64,000 nucleotides of DNA from Achromobacter sp. AONIH1 (GTDB lineage Bacteria > Pseudomonadota > Gammaproteobacteria > Burkholderiales > Burkholderiaceae_B). Position numbers and translations under genes: made by a program. The stretch is taken from assembly GCF_002902905.1 (NCBI RefSeq), contig NZ_CP026124.1:5084001-5148000 (forward strand). Direction: 5' to 3'. Below the pieces are notes generated by a model that saw only the letters and a program-made list of their open reading frames with translations, did no database searches and had not been told where the DNA came from. Positions 34,474-45,192 of the stretch are shown here, piece after piece. Each line of letters opens with the position of its first letter. Positions within the stretch are counted from its first letter, which is position 1.

Positions 34474-34950
34474 ATGAACCTACGCGTCCTGCCGCCCGCC
34501 CTGTGCCTCGCCCTCGCGTCCGCCGCCTGGGCCGCGCCGCCCGTGGAACTGGAAGACCCCATGCGCGGCCCCACGCCCATCGCCGAGGAAGCCGACCCGC
34601 CGCTCATCAGCCCGATCGAGAACAAGGACATCAAGCGGATGCGCACGTATTCGATGCAGCCGCCCACCATCCCGCACAAGATCGACGGCTACCAGATCGA
34701 CAAGAACTTCAATCGCTGCCTGGCCTGCCACGCGCGCGTGAACACCGAGGAAACGCAGGCCCCGCCGCTGAGCGTCACCCACTACATGGACCGCGACAGC
34801 AACGTGCTGGCCGAGGTCTCGCCCCGGCGCTACTTCTGCGTCCAATGCCACGTGCCGCAGGCCGAGGCCAAGCCGCTGGTGTCCAACACCTACGAGGACA
34901 TCGACGTGATCCTCAAGCGCCTGACCGCGCCGGCCTCGGGCAAGCGCTGA
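34474..34950 (+). CDS. napB: NapB, diheme cytochrome c subunit of nitrate reductase
   Basis: This 158-residue periplasmic diheme cytochrome has a signal peptide (residues 1-20, LASAAWA/AP) and two CxxCH haem sites, CLACH and CVQCH. The conserved MRGPTPIAEE and MQPPTIPHKIDGYQIDKN blocks of NapB are present. It transfers electrons from NapC to NapA. ACCGGAGA precedes the ATG at 34474. Confidence 0.95.
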   Translation: MNLRVLPPALCLALASAAWAAPPVELEDPMRGPTPIAEEADPPLISPIENKDIKRMRTYSMQPPTIPHKIDGYQIDKNFNRCLACHARVNTEETQAPPLSVTHYMDRDSNVLAEVSPRRYFCVQCHVPQAEAKPLVSNTYEDIDVILKRLTAPASGKR

Positions 34951-34968
34951 CGCCGACGGGAGGCCCGC

Positions 34969-35598
34969 ATGGTCGCACTCATCAAGCGCTACTGGAACAT
35001 CATCCGCCGCCCCAGCGTGCATTTCAGCCTGGGCTTCCTGACGGTGGGCGGATTCATCGCCGGCATCCTGTTCTGGGGCGCCTTCAACACCGCCATGGAG
35101 CTGACCAACACCGAAAAGTTCTGCACCGGCTGCCATGAGATGCGCGACAACGTGTACGCCGAGCTTAAGGGCACCATCCACTTCACCAACCGCTCCGGCG
35201 TGCGCGCACTGTGCTCCGACTGCCACGTGCCGCACAACTGGACCGACAAGATCGCGCGCAAGATGCAGGCATCCAAGGAAGTCTGGGGCAAGATCTTCGG
35301 CACCATCAGCACCCGCGAGAAATTCGTCGACAAGCGGCTGGAACTGGCGCGCCACGAATGGGCGCGCTTCAAGGCCAACGATTCGCTGGAATGCCGCAAT
35401 TGCCACAACTATGAATACATGGACTTCACCCGCCAGAGCGTGCGGGCGCAGAACATGCACTCGACCTACCTGGCCGACAAGAGCAAGACCTGCATCGACT
35501 GCCACAAGGGCATCGCGCACCAGTTGCCGAACATCCCGCCGGGCGAGTTCTCGTCGGCGCCCGCGACGGGCAAGGAAAGCGCAAGTGCGGCCCGCTGA
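34969..35598 (+). CDS. napC: NapC, membrane-anchored tetraheme quinol dehydrogenase
   Basis: This 209-residue NapC/NirT-family cytochrome has one N-terminal membrane anchor (about residues 22-45) and four CxxCH sites: [25 protein letters not shown] and [10 protein letters not shown]. It oxidises quinol and feeds NapB. A good GGGAGG site lies upstream. The ccmA reading frame opens inside its last codons, so nap and ccm are one transcription unit. Confidence 0.95.
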   Translation: MVALIKRYWNIIRRPSVHFSLGFLTVGGFIAGILFWGAFNTAMELTNTEKFCTGCHEMRDNVYAELKGTIHFTNRSGVRALCSDCHVPHNWTDKIARKMQASKEVWGKIFGTISTREKFVDKRLELARHEWARFKANDSLECRNCHNYEYMDFTRQSVRAQNMHSTYLADKSKTCIDCHKGIAHQLPNIPPGEFSSAPATGKESASAAR

Positions 35599-36274
35599 CG
35601 CGCCGCCGCCCCTGCTGGCCGCGCACGGCATGATCTGCCCCCGGGGCGGACCGGCCGGGTTCGGTCCCGTGGACCTGGAACTGCACGCGGGCCGCCTGCT
35701 GCACCTGCGCGGCGCCAACGGCAGCGGCAAGACCAGCCTGCTGCGCATGCTGGCCGGACTGCTGCGCCCCCTGGCGGGCGAACTGCTGTGGCGGGCCGCG
35801 CCCGTCCGGCGCGACCCCGCCGCCTACTTCGCCGGCATGGCCTACCTGGGCCACGGCAACGGCCTGAACGGCGCCCTGAGCGCGCGCGAGCACCTGCGCT
35901 GCGCCCTGGCGCTGGCCGGCACGCCGCGCGCCGAGGCCGACATCGGCGCCGCGCTGGCCCGCTGGCGGCTGGATGGCTGCGCCGACGCATCCGCCGCCCG
36001 CCTGTCGCAGGGCCAGGGCCGGCGGTTGGCGCTGGCCGCCGTGGCACTGGGCGGCAAGCCGCTATGGCTGCTGGACGAACCCGACGCCGGCCTGGACGCC
36101 GCCAGCCTGGACCTGCTGCGCGAGGCGCTGCGCGTCCATCTCGCGGCCGGCGGCGGCGCCGTGGTCGCCTCGCACCGCCAGACCGCCGAACTCGTGCAGG
36201 CCGGCATCGCATCAACCCTGGACATGGATGGCTACGCGCATGCTGGCGACGTTGCGGCTGTTGGGACAACGTGA
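35585..36274 (+). CDS. ccmA: CcmA, ATPase of the haem-handling CcmABCD complex
   Basis: This 229-residue ABC ATPase has Walker [10 protein letters not shown] near residue 42, the signature LSQGQGRR and Walker [13 protein letters not shown]. It releases holo-CcmE from CcmC during cytochrome c maturation. The start is uncertain: I used the GTG at 35585, which overlaps napC by 14 bp, because the fold begins around LLAAHGMIC; an ATG at 35630 would cut into the first strand. Confidence 0.88.
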   Translation: MRPADAPPPLLAAHGMICPRGGPAGFGPVDLELHAGRLLHLRGANGSGKTSLLRMLAGLLRPLAGELLWRAAPVRRDPAAYFAGMAYLGHGNGLNGALSAREHLRCALALAGTPRAEADIGAALARWRLDGCADASAARLSQGQGRRLALAAVALGGKPLWLLDEPDAGLDAASLDLLREALRVHLAAGGGAVVASHRQTAELVQAGIASTLDMDGYAHAGDVAAVGTT

Positions 36275-36905
36275 CCTGAAACTGGCCTGGCGACGCCCGG
36301 CCGAAACGCTGGGCGCCACGCTGTTCTTCATCGTGGCCGGCACGCTGTTCCCGCTGGCCGTCGGCCCCGACCCCGAGCTGCTGCGCGCGATCGGCCCTGG
36401 CGTGCTCTGGGTCTGCGCCCTGCTGGGCCTGCTGCTGGGCCTGCAGCGCCCGTTCGGCCAGGACCTGGACAGCGGCGCGTTGGACCAGCTGCTGCTGTCC
36501 CCGCATCCGCTGCCGCTGCTGGTGGCCGTGAAGCTGGCGGCGCACTGGCTGTCGGCCTGCCTGCCCCTGGTCCTGGCGGGCCCGGCGCTGGCGCTGCAGT
36601 TCGGCCTCGCGCCCGAGGCCATCGGCGTGCTGGCGCTGTCGCTGCTGCTGGGCACACCGACGCTGGCGCTGGTGGGCGGCCTGGGCGCGGCGCTGACGCT
36701 GGGCCTGCGCGGCGGCGCGCTGCTGCCGCTGCTGGTGCTGCCGCTGTGCGTGCCGGTCCTGATCTTCGGCAGCGGCGCCGTCGCGGCCACGCAGGCGGGC
36801 CTGCCGGCCGGGCCGCAGCTGTCGCTGCTCGGCGCCTGCCTGTGCCTGGCCGCGCTGCTCTGCCCCTGGGCCACATCGGCCGCCTTGCGCGTCGCGCTGG
36901 ATTGA
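36240..36905 (+). CDS. ccmB: CcmB, membrane subunit of the CcmABCD complex
   Basis: This 221-residue protein has six predicted membrane segments and the CcmB opening [63 protein letters not shown] follows near residues 63-87. It overlaps ccmA by 35 bp. An in-frame ATG at 36228 is an equally possible start. It partners CcmA in the ATP-driven release of haem-loaded CcmE. Confidence 0.92.
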   Translation: MLATLRLLGQRDLKLAWRRPAETLGATLFFIVAGTLFPLAVGPDPELLRAIGPGVLWVCALLGLLLGLQRPFGQDLDSGALDQLLLSPHPLPLLVAVKLAAHWLSACLPLVLAGPALALQFGLAPEAIGVLALSLLLGTPTLALVGGLGAALTLGLRGGALLPLLVLPLCVPVLIFGSGAVAATQAGLPAGPQLSLLGACLCLAALLCPWATSAALRVALD

Positions 36906-36908
36906 GGA

Positions 36909-37682
36909 ATGCCCATGCCTGAACAGCCCCTCCTCGCCCCCGCCACGCCGTCCGCCGCCGGCGGCTGGCTGCGCTATGCCTCGCCGACGCGCTTCCACCC
37001 CCTGGCCGGCCGCCTGGTTCCGCTGCTGGCGCTGGCCGCCTGCGCCTGCGGCGGCCTGGGGCTGTATGCCGGACTGGCGCTCGCGCCGGTCGACGCGCAG
37101 CAGGGCGAGGTCTACCGCATCCTGTTCATCCATGTGCCGGCGGCCTGGATGTCCATGTTCCTCTACCTGCTCATGGCCCTGTACGCGGCGCTGGGGCTGA
37201 TCTACCGCACCCGCCTGTCGTTCATGATGATGCGCGCGCTGGCCCCCACCGGCGCGCTGTTCACCTTCCTGACCCTGTGGACCGGCGCGTTGTGGGGCAA
37301 GCCGACCTGGGGCGCCTGGTGGGTCTGGGACGCCCGGCTGACCTCCGAGCTGCTGCTGCTGTTCCTGTACCTGGGCTTCATGGCGCTGCAGGCCGCCACG
37401 GACGACGAACGCCGCGCCGACCACGGCGGCGCCATCCTGGCGCTGGCCGGCGCGGTCAACGTGCCCGTCATCTATTTCTCGGTGCGCTGGTGGAACACGC
37501 TGCACCAGGGCGCCAGCATCACCTTCACCAGCGCCCCCAGCATGGCCGACCCCATGCTCGGCGCCATGCTGCTGATGGTGGCCGCGTTCTGGCTGTACGG
37601 CGCGGCAGTGGTGCTGGCGCGCGTGCGCGGCATCATCGCCGAACGCGAGCCGGCCGCCCTGCTTGCGGGGGCCCGGCGATGA
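36909..37682 (+). CDS. ccmC: CcmC, haem-handling protein
   Basis: This 257-residue, six-span membrane protein attaches haem to CcmE. The tryptophan-rich WWD signature ([23 protein letters not shown]) is near residues 130-152. The flanking haem-ligand histidines are in [11 protein letters not shown] and in NTLHQGASI. The length is normal. It follows ccmB after 3 bp. Confidence 0.94.
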   Translation: MPMPEQPLLAPATPSAAGGWLRYASPTRFHPLAGRLVPLLALAACACGGLGLYAGLALAPVDAQQGEVYRILFIHVPAAWMSMFLYLLMALYAALGLIYRTRLSFMMMRALAPTGALFTFLTLWTGALWGKPTWGAWWVWDARLTSELLLLFLYLGFMALQAATDDERRADHGGAILALAGAVNVPVIYFSVRWWNTLHQGASITFTSAPSMADPMLGAMLLMVAAFWLYGAAVVLARVRGIIAEREPAALLAGARR

Positions 37683-37831
37683 GCCTGGACACGCTGTTCT
37701 CGCTATCCGGACACGGCCCCTATCTGCTGGGCGCCTACGGGGTGACGCTGGCCGCGCTGGCATTGGAGGCGCTGCTGCTGTGGCGTCGCGCCCGCAAGCG
37801 CCGGCAAGGCCCCGGCGCGGACCTGCCATGA
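37679..37831 (+). CDS. ccmD: CcmD, small membrane protein of cytochrome c maturation
   Basis: This 50-residue protein has one membrane span (about residues 13-36, [22 protein letters not shown]) and a basic cytoplasmic tail (RRARKRRQ). The pattern [13 protein letters not shown] is typical of CcmD. It overlaps ccmC (ATGA) and ccmE (4 bp). It helps release haem-loaded CcmE from CcmABC. Confidence 0.9.
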   Translation: MSLDTLFSLSGHGPYLLGAYGVTLAALALEALLLWRRARKRRQGPGADLP

Positions 37832-38289
37832 AGCCGGCCATCTCCCCGCGCCGGCGCCGCGCCCTGTTCCTGGCGGGCGGACTCGCCCTGCTGGCGCTGG
37901 CCGCCGCGCTGGTCATCAATGCGCTGCGATCGAACCTGGTGTTCTTCTTCAGCCCCACCCAGGTGGCGGCGCGCGAGGCGCCCCGCCATGGCAGCTTCCG
38001 CGTCGGCGGGCTGGTCGAGCCCGGCTCGCTGCGCCGCGACGCCGACGGCCTGACGCTGCGCTTCCGCGTGACCGACACCGCGCACGCCGTGCCCGTGGTC
38101 TATCGCGGGCTGGTGCCCGACCTGTTCCGCGAAGGCAAGGGCGTGGTCGCCGCCGGCAAGCTGGGCGAGGATGGCGTGTTCCGCGCCACCGAGGTGCTGG
38201 CCAAGCACGACGAGAACTACATGCCGCCCCAGGCCGCCGACGCCCTGCAGCGCGCGGCCGCCGCGCCCCGGCGGGAGGCGGCCCGATGA
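37828..38289 (+). CDS. ccmE: CcmE, periplasmic haem chaperone
   Basis: This 153-residue chaperone has an N-terminal membrane anchor (about residues 11-32) and an OB-fold domain. The covalent haem ligand is His127 in [11 protein letters not shown], and Tyr131 is the second ligand, matching His130/Tyr134 of E. coli. It passes haem from CcmC to CcmF. Confidence 0.95.
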   Translation: MKPAISPRRRRALFLAGGLALLALAAALVINALRSNLVFFFSPTQVAAREAPRHGSFRVGGLVEPGSLRRDADGLTLRFRVTDTAHAVPVVYRGLVPDLFREGKGVVAAGKLGEDGVFRATEVLAKHDENYMPPQAADALQRAAAAPRREAAR

Positions 38290-40280
38290 TTCCCGAGATC
38301 GGCCTGTTCAGCCTGATCCTGGCGCTGCTGGCCGCGCTGGCGCTGGGCATCCTGCCGCTGGCCGGCGCCGCGCTGGACTGGCAGCCGGGACTGCGCGTGG
38401 CCCGGCCGGCGGCCTTCGCCCTGTTCGGCCTGACCACCGTCGCCTTCGCCTGCCTGTCGCTCTCTTTCGCCCGCAACGATTTCTCCGTGCTGTACGTGGC
38501 GGCCAATTCGCACGCCGACCTGCCGCTGGCCTACCGCTACGCAGCGGTCTGGGGCGGCCACGAAGGCTCGCTGCTGCTGTGGCTGTACCTGCTCACCGCC
38601 TGGACGCTGGCGGTGGCGCTGTTCAGCCGGCGCCTGCCGCCGGCCTTCGCCGGCCGCGCGCTGGCGGTGATGGGCTGGATCGGCGTGGGCTTCCTGCTGT
38701 TCCTGCTGTTCCTGTCCAACCCCTTCGAACGGCTGATGCCGGCCGCCATGCAGGGCCGCGATCTGAATCCGCTGCTGCAGGACCCGGGCATGATCCTGCA
38801 TCCGCCCATGCTCTACATGGGCTATGTGGGCTTCTCGGTGGCCTTTGCCTTCGCCATCGCCGCGCTGCTGTCCGGCGAGCTGGACGCCATGTGGGCGCGC
38901 TGGGTGCGGCCCTGGACGCTGGCGGCCTGGACGTTCCTCACGCTGGGTATCCTGCTGGGCAGCGCCTGGGCCTACTATGTGCTGGGCTGGGGCGGCTGGT
39001 GGTTCTGGGATCCGGTCGAGAACGCCTCGTTCATGCCCTGGCTGGCAGGCACCGCGCTGATCCACTCGCTCATCGTCACCGAAAAGCGCGGCGCGTTCCG
39101 CAGCTGGACCGTGCTGCTGGCCATCGGCGCCTTCTCGCTCAGCATCCTGGGGACCTTCCTGGTCCGTTCCGGCGTGTTGACGTCGGTGCACGCCTTCGCC
39201 GTGGATCCGGGACGCGGACTGTACATACTCGGCTTCATGACGCTGATCGTCGGCGGCTCTCTGACCCTGTATGCCTGGCGCGCGCCCAAGGTCGGGCTGG
39301 GCGGCGGCTTCGGCCTGCTGTCGCGCGAATCGCTGCTGCTGGGCAACAACGTGGCGCTGGCGGTGGCGGCGGCCTCGGTCCTGCTGGGCACGCTGTACCC
39401 GGTGGTCCTGGACGTGCTGGATTGGGGCAAGATCTCCATCGGCCCGCCCTACTTCGAAGCGGTGTTCGTGCCGCTGATGGCGCCGGCCATCTTCCTCATG
39501 GGCGTGGGTCCGGTGGCGCGCTGGAAGCGCGCCGAAGCGCCGGACCTGGCCCGCCGGCTGCGGCTGGCCTTCGGCGTCAGCGTCGCCGCCGCCGTGCTGG
39601 CGCCGCTGGCCATGCCCGGGCCGGCGCGGCTGGGCTCGCCCCTGGTCGTGCTGGGCCTGTGGCTGGCGGGCTGGTCCGTGGCCAGCGCCTGCGCGCACGC
39701 CTGGCAGCGGCTGAACGACGGCGATGGGGCCTGGACTCGCCGGTTGCCGCGCCAGCCGCGCGCCTGGTACGGCATGCTGCTGGCCCATGCCGGCATGGGC
39801 GTCTTCATCGCCGGCGTCACGCTGGCCAACGGCTACGAGGTCAAGCGCGAGCTGCGCATGGCGCCCGGCGCGGTCGAGGAAGCCGGCGGCTACCGCTACG
39901 CCTTCGTCGGCCTGGAGCCGGCCGCCGGCCCGAACTACACGGCGCAGCGCGCGCGCTTCGACGTCTCGCGCGACGGCCGGACCGTGGCCGTGCTATATCC
40001 GGAAAAGCGCCTGTACACAGCCCAGGACATGCCGCTGTCGCAGGCCGCCATCGACAGCGGTTTCAGCCGCGACCTGTTCGTGGCGCTGGGAGAGCCGGCC
40101 GGCGGCGACGCCTGGACGGTGCGCCTGCAGACCAAGCCCTTCATGGCCTGGATCTGGGCCGGCTGCCTGCTGATGGCGCTGGGCGGCGCGCTGGCCGCCA
40201 GCGACAAGCGCTATCGCGAAGCGCGCGCGGCCCGGCGCGACGCCGCACCGGCGCTGACGACCCGCCGGGGAGAGATCTGA
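38286..40280 (+). CDS. ccmF: CcmF, haem lyase subunit
   Basis: This 664-residue membrane protein is the core of the haem lyase. It carries the WWD domain ([24 protein letters not shown], about residues 227-250) and the conserved [17 protein letters not shown] near 88-104. It receives haem from CcmE and attaches it to apocytochrome CxxCH motifs. Its start overlaps ccmE and its stop overlaps ccmG. Confidence 0.96.
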   Translation: MIPEIGLFSLILALLAALALGILPLAGAALDWQPGLRVARPAAFALFGLTTVAFACLSLSFARNDFSVLYVAANSHADLPLAYRYAAVWGGHEGSLLLWLYLLTAWTLAVALFSRRLPPAFAGRALAVMGWIGVGFLLFLLFLSNPFERLMPAAMQGRDLNPLLQDPGMILHPPMLYMGYVGFSVAFAFAIAALLSGELDAMWARWVRPWTLAAWTFLTLGILLGSAWAYYVLGWGGWWFWDPVENASFMPWLAGTALIHSLIVTEKRGAFRSWTVLLAIGAFSLSILGTFLVRSGVLTSVHAFAVDPGRGLYILGFMTLIVGGSLTLYAWRAPKVGLGGGFGLLSRESLLLGNNVALAVAAASVLLGTLYPVVLDVLDWGKISIGPPYFEAVFVPLMAPAIFLMGVGPVARWKRAEAPDLARRLRLAFGVSVAAAVLAPLAMPGPARLGSPLVVLGLWLAGWSVASACAHAWQRLNDGDGAWTRRLPRQPRAWYGMLLAHAGMGVFIAGVTLANGYEVKRELRMAPGAVEEAGGYRYAFVGLEPAAGPNYTAQRARFDVSRDGRTVAVLYPEKRLYTAQDMPLSQAAIDSGFSRDLFVALGEPAGGDAWTVRLQTKPFMAWIWAGCLLMALGGALAASDKRYREARAARRDAAPALTTRRGEI

Positions 40281-40798
40281 TGCGCTACGTGCTGCCGCTG
40301 GCCGCCTTCCTGGCCATGGCCCTGTTCCTGGCGCTGGGCCTGTCGCGCGATCCGCGCGCCCTGCCCTCGGTCAAGGTCGACAAGCCGGCGCCGGCCATCG
40401 GCCTGCCGGTGCTCGGCCAGCCCGGCCAGCGGCTGGACGTGGACGCGCTGCGCGGCCAGGTCTGGCTGCTCAACGTCTGGGCCTCCTGGTGCGGACCGTG
40501 CCGGGACGAACTGCCGGTGCTGCGCGACGCCAGCCAGCGCCACGCCATTCCGCTATACGGCCTGAACTACAAGGACAAGCCCGAGGACGCGCTGGCGTGG
40601 CTGGCTCGCAACGGCGACCCCTATGCCGCGTCCGCCAGCGATCCGGACGGGCGCGTGGGCATGGACTATGGCGTCTACGGCGTGCCCGAGACCTTCATCA
40701 TCGACCGCGACGGCCGGGTCCGCTACCGCCAGCTCGGGCTGATCACGCCCGCCATCTGGCGCGACCAGCTGCTGCCCCTGATCGAGTCGCTGCGATGA
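40280..40798 (+). CDS. ccmG: CcmG (DsbE), thioredoxin-like thiol reductant
   Basis: This 172-residue membrane-anchored thioredoxin has Cys71-Gly-Pro-Cys74 in VWASWCGPCRDELPVL and GVYGVPETFIIDRDG with the cis-Pro. It keeps apocytochrome cysteines reduced. The start overlaps the ccmF stop (TGATG). Confidence 0.94.
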   Translation: MRYVLPLAAFLAMALFLALGLSRDPRALPSVKVDKPAPAIGLPVLGQPGQRLDVDALRGQVWLLNVWASWCGPCRDELPVLRDASQRHAIPLYGLNYKDKPEDALAWLARNGDPYAASASDPDGRVGMDYGVYGVPETFIIDRDGRVRYRQLGLITPAIWRDQLLPLIESLR

Positions 40799-41247
40799 CG
40801 CGCGCGCTGCTGCTCCTGATGCTGGCCCTGCATGCCGCCGCGCCCGCCCTGGCCGGCGAGACCACCGTCCCGCTTGCGCCCGCGCTGGCCGAACGCGCCG
40901 ACCGGCTCGCGCACGGCCTGCGCTGCCTGGTCTGCCAGAACCAGAGCCTGGCCGAATCCAACGCCCCGCTGGCCGAGGACATGCGCGCGCTGATCCGCAA
41001 GCAGCTCGCCGAGGGCAGATCCGATCGCGAAGTCATGCGCTTCTTCGAGGACCGCTACGGCGATTTCGTGCGCTACGACCCGCCGTTCAAACCCGCGACC
41101 TGGCTGCTGTGGCTGGGACCCTTCGCGCTGCTGGCGGCGGGCGCGGCGGTCCTGTGGCGCGCCATCCGGCGCCGCCAGGACCCGCGCGCCCCGCTCACCG
41201 AGCAGGAACGCGCCCGCGCGACGCGCTTCCTGGACACCGAACCATGA
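40795..41247 (+). CDS. ccmH: CcmH, cytochrome c maturation thiol protein
   Basis: This 150-residue protein has a signal peptide (1-20), the LRCLVCQNQSLAESNAPLAEDMR motif with Cys44 and Cys47, and a C-terminal membrane span. It works with CcmG and CcmF in preparing apocytochromes. This is the short CcmH; the TPR part found fused to it in E. coli is the separate ccmI gene here. Confidence 0.94.
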   Translation: MTRALLLLMLALHAAAPALAGETTVPLAPALAERADRLAHGLRCLVCQNQSLAESNAPLAEDMRALIRKQLAEGRSDREVMRFFEDRYGDFVRYDPPFKPATWLLWLGPFALLAAGAAVLWRAIRRRQDPRAPLTEQERARATRFLDTEP

Positions 41248-42521
41248 CCGCGCTCTGGCTCACCTTCCTGTTCCTGCTGCTGGCCGCGCTGCTTTGCCTG
41301 GTGGCGCCGCTGCTGCGCAAGACCGCCGCTGCCGCGACGGGCGCCGCCGAGGATGGCCTGCGCGACTTCTACCTGGCGCGGCGCGAGCAATTGCGGCTGG
41401 ACGCGGCCGGCGGCGCGCCGGACCTGGCGGCCGAGGAAGAGCTGCAACGCGAACTGCTGCACGACCTGGCGCTGCGCCGCTCGGCGCGGCCGGCCCTGGG
41501 ACGTCCCGGCGGACAGCGCGCCGCCCTGGCCACGGCCTGCCTGCTGAGCGTGACCGTGCCGCTGGCCGCGGCGGCCCTGTACGGCAAGCTGGGCAATCCG
41601 CGCGCGGCGGCCAGCGCCGCCCAGGTCGCCGCGCCGCAGCCGCACGAGGCCGACGCCGGCGACGACATGGCTCTGGCGGTCAATGCGCTGGCGCAGCGGC
41701 TGCGCGCCGCGCCTGGCGACGCCGATGGCTGGTACATGCTGGCCAGGTCCTATGAAACGCTGGGCCGCTACGGCGACGCCGTGGCCGCATACCGGGAAGT
41801 GCTGCGCCTGTACCCCGGCCAGCCCTCGGTGCTGGCTGACATGGCCGATGCCCTGCTGTCCGCCAACCAGGGCGCGCCCGACGCCGCGTCGATTGCCGCC
41901 GTCGCCCAGGCGCTGGCGGCGGAGCCGGATCATCCCAAAGCGCTGGCCCTGGCCGGCATGATGGCCTTGCGGCGCGGCGACGCGGCCGAGGCGCTGGGAT
42001 ACTGGGAGCGCCTGCGCCCGCTGTTGCCGCCGGATTCCGAGGCCGCGCGCCAGATCGAGAGCAATATCGCGCAGGCTCGGAACCTGGCCGCAACGGCCGG
42101 TCCGGCGCGCGCAACGATGGCCGCGCCAGCGCCGGCATCGGGCCCGACGCCAGGGCCTGCGTCCGCCAGCGCGCCGGAGCGTATCAGCGGACAGGCCCGC
42201 ATCGCCGACGCGCTGCGCGCGCGGGTCCAGCCCGGGGACACGGTATTCATCCTGGCGCGCGCCATGGCCGGACCACGCATGCCGCTGGCGGTCCTGCGCC
42301 TGCGCGTCTCGGACCTGCCGCGCGCCTTCTCGCTCGACGACAGCCTCGCCATGTCGCCCGCCGCCCGGCTGTCGGCGGCCGGCGGCAAGGTCCGCGTGGA
42401 GATCCGCGTCAGCCGCGACGGCCTGGCCGCCGCGCAGCCGGGCGACGTGGCCGGCGCGCTGTCCGACGTGGCGCCCGGCAGCGCCGGCCTGGACCTGGTG
42501 GCCGACACCATCGCGCCCTAG
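41244..42521 (+). CDS. ccmI: CcmI, apocytochrome chaperone with TPR domain
   Basis: This 425-residue protein begins with a membrane span (TALWLTFLFLLLAALLCLVAPLL) and has a second span near residues 92-112. A TPR region (about 140-270) follows, for example WYMLARSYETLGRYGDAVAAYREVLRLYP. A C-terminal beta-rich domain (about 312-425) lies beyond an Ala/Pro linker. It presents apocytochromes to the haem lyase. It is the last gene of the nap-ccm operon and overlaps ccmH by 4 bp. Confidence 0.9.
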   Translation: MTALWLTFLFLLLAALLCLVAPLLRKTAAAATGAAEDGLRDFYLARREQLRLDAAGGAPDLAAEEELQRELLHDLALRRSARPALGRPGGQRAALATACLLSVTVPLAAAALYGKLGNPRAAASAAQVAAPQPHEADAGDDMALAVNALAQRLRAAPGDADGWYMLARSYETLGRYGDAVAAYREVLRLYPGQPSVLADMADALLSANQGAPDAASIAAVAQALAAEPDHPKALALAGMMALRRGDAAEALGYWERLRPLLPPDSEAARQIESNIAQARNLAATAGPARATMAAPAPASGPTPGPASASAPERISGQARIADALRARVQPGDTVFILARAMAGPRMPLAVLRLRVSDLPRAFSLDDSLAMSPAARLSAAGGKVRVEIRVSRDGLAAAQPGDVAGALSDVAPGSAGLDLVADTIAP

Positions 42522-42676
42522 CGCCTGTCGCCGTACTGCCGGCGCCATGCAGGCAAGGGCAATTGCCCGCTTCGAAGGAACCGCAAGGCCCGGCGAGGTC
42601 ACACAAGGCTGGACGGCGCCCAATTCCGGCTTGCCGCGAACACTCGAACGCGCCATCGCGCGCATGGAGAACGGGC

Positions 42677-44086
42677 ATGACCCTGACGGCCGACGCGTCT
42701 GCCTTGAGCTACTGGTACACGCTCGCCCGCGCCTGCGACGAGGGCGATGGCGCGAAGCACATCGGCATTGGCGCGAACGGCCTGCCATGCCTGGCCCCCA
42801 GCCCGCCCCCCAGGGTGGACAAGCATGCCAATGCGGGTGCCGTGACGCCATATCAGCAGTTCCTGACGCTGATCACGGGCGCTTCGCACGGCGTGGCCAG
42901 ACTGATGTTGGAACGCGACATCGACCCGGAAGAAAAGCTGGCGCCCAGCCTGCGCCTGTCCACGGTGAAAACCTGCCTGCAGCATGCGGGATTCTGGGAG
43001 GGTCATCGGCTGCCAGACGACTGGCCGGCGCTGCCGGACTCGCTGCAGGGCGCGCGCGTGTTGCCGGATCGCGAGTCGAATCTTCCCCAGGCCTTCGATC
43101 AGATCCAGGCAGCGGTGCAAAAGAGAATCTCCGAAGCCTATGCGCGGTTGCCCGCCGGCGCCGGCACGCCGGCGAAGCTGGCGGCGATCATGCAGCTGCT
43201 CTGCGACGCCAGCGCGTTGCGCGAGAGGCTCGGCAAGGAATATGTCGATGCGATCCGCAACCTGCTGAGCCTGGAGGCCGCACAGCTACGCTTTGCCTCG
43301 GCCCTGCGCGACAGCGGATTTCCCTGCTTCGCGCAGATGCGCAATCCGCAGCGCGACGGCTACCGCCTGTTGATGGACGGCGACGATGCCGACTTCTGCA
43401 ATCCCGCCCTGTACGAAGATGAGAGAGGCTACATGGCCGCGATGATGACCGCATTCACCAATATGCTGGGCGTGGTCAGGGAAAATCGACGGCTGGATGG
43501 CGCTCTCTTCGAGCAATACCACCGTTGGGCGGTGGAAGGCGTGAAGCACGACAATGGAACGGACCTTCCCCGGAACTATCGCGACAACGCATGGGTCACG
43601 TATGGCGCGGACTTCGGTGATGGCGATCTTGGCGTGAACCGCAAGCTCGAGTGGTTTGAGCGTCGGGAAAAATACTCGCCCCGTCAGCTATGGAGCGAGC
43701 TGAAAGGCGCCGGCGGCCATATGCGCGTGCACGCGTTCCCTCGGTCAGAGGAACAGTGCCGCGCGAAGGCCGACCAGATCATCAACGCACACTACGAGCG
43801 GATGGCGCTGTTGCAAGACACGCCGGGCCACGAACGCGAGGCCCTTGTGCTGGCATCGATCGCCGAATGCTGCCAGACCCTGGAGCAACACCACCTGTTC
43901 CCGGATGGGAACATACGCACCATTGCATTCCTGGTCCTGAATCACATGCTGCTCGAAGAGAACATGCTGCCCGTGACGCCGCATGATCCCAATCGGCTCG
44001 ACGATCGCACCGGCGCGGAAATGGTCGAGCTGATCCGGCAGTGGCAGAACCGCTTCAAGGCATTGCAGGCAACCGACGCGCAATAG
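42677..44086 (+). CDS. Orphan protein with a degenerate Fic motif, possible effector or toxin
   Basis: This 469-residue protein is not recognised as a named family member. Residues 385-435 resemble a Fic (AMP/NMP-transferase) core: a helix ending in TLEQHHLFPDGNIRTIAFLVLNHMLLEENM, with His406 as the presumed catalytic base. The usual HxFxDGNGRxxR lacks the second Gly and the last Arg. The region between about 270 and 400 is helical and charged. GGAG with 7-bp spacing supports the ATG at 42677. No signal peptide or membrane span is seen. No antitoxin gene lies next to it. Its base composition seems less GC-biased than its neighbours, hinting at acquisition. Confidence 0.6.
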   Translation: MTLTADASALSYWYTLARACDEGDGAKHIGIGANGLPCLAPSPPPRVDKHANAGAVTPYQQFLTLITGASHGVARLMLERDIDPEEKLAPSLRLSTVKTCLQHAGFWEGHRLPDDWPALPDSLQGARVLPDRESNLPQAFDQIQAAVQKRISEAYARLPAGAGTPAKLAAIMQLLCDASALRERLGKEYVDAIRNLLSLEAAQLRFASALRDSGFPCFAQMRNPQRDGYRLLMDGDDADFCNPALYEDERGYMAAMMTAFTNMLGVVRENRRLDGALFEQYHRWAVEGVKHDNGTDLPRNYRDNAWVTYGADFGDGDLGVNRKLEWFERREKYSPRQLWSELKGAGGHMRVHAFPRSEEQCRAKADQIINAHYERMALLQDTPGHEREALVLASIAECCQTLEQHHLFPDGNIRTIAFLVLNHMLLEENMLPVTPHDPNRLDDRTGAEMVELIRQWQNRFKALQATDAQ

Positions 44087-44098
44087 CCGGCAACGGCA

Positions 44099-45190
<1,092 letters not shown>

Positions 45191-45192
45191 GG

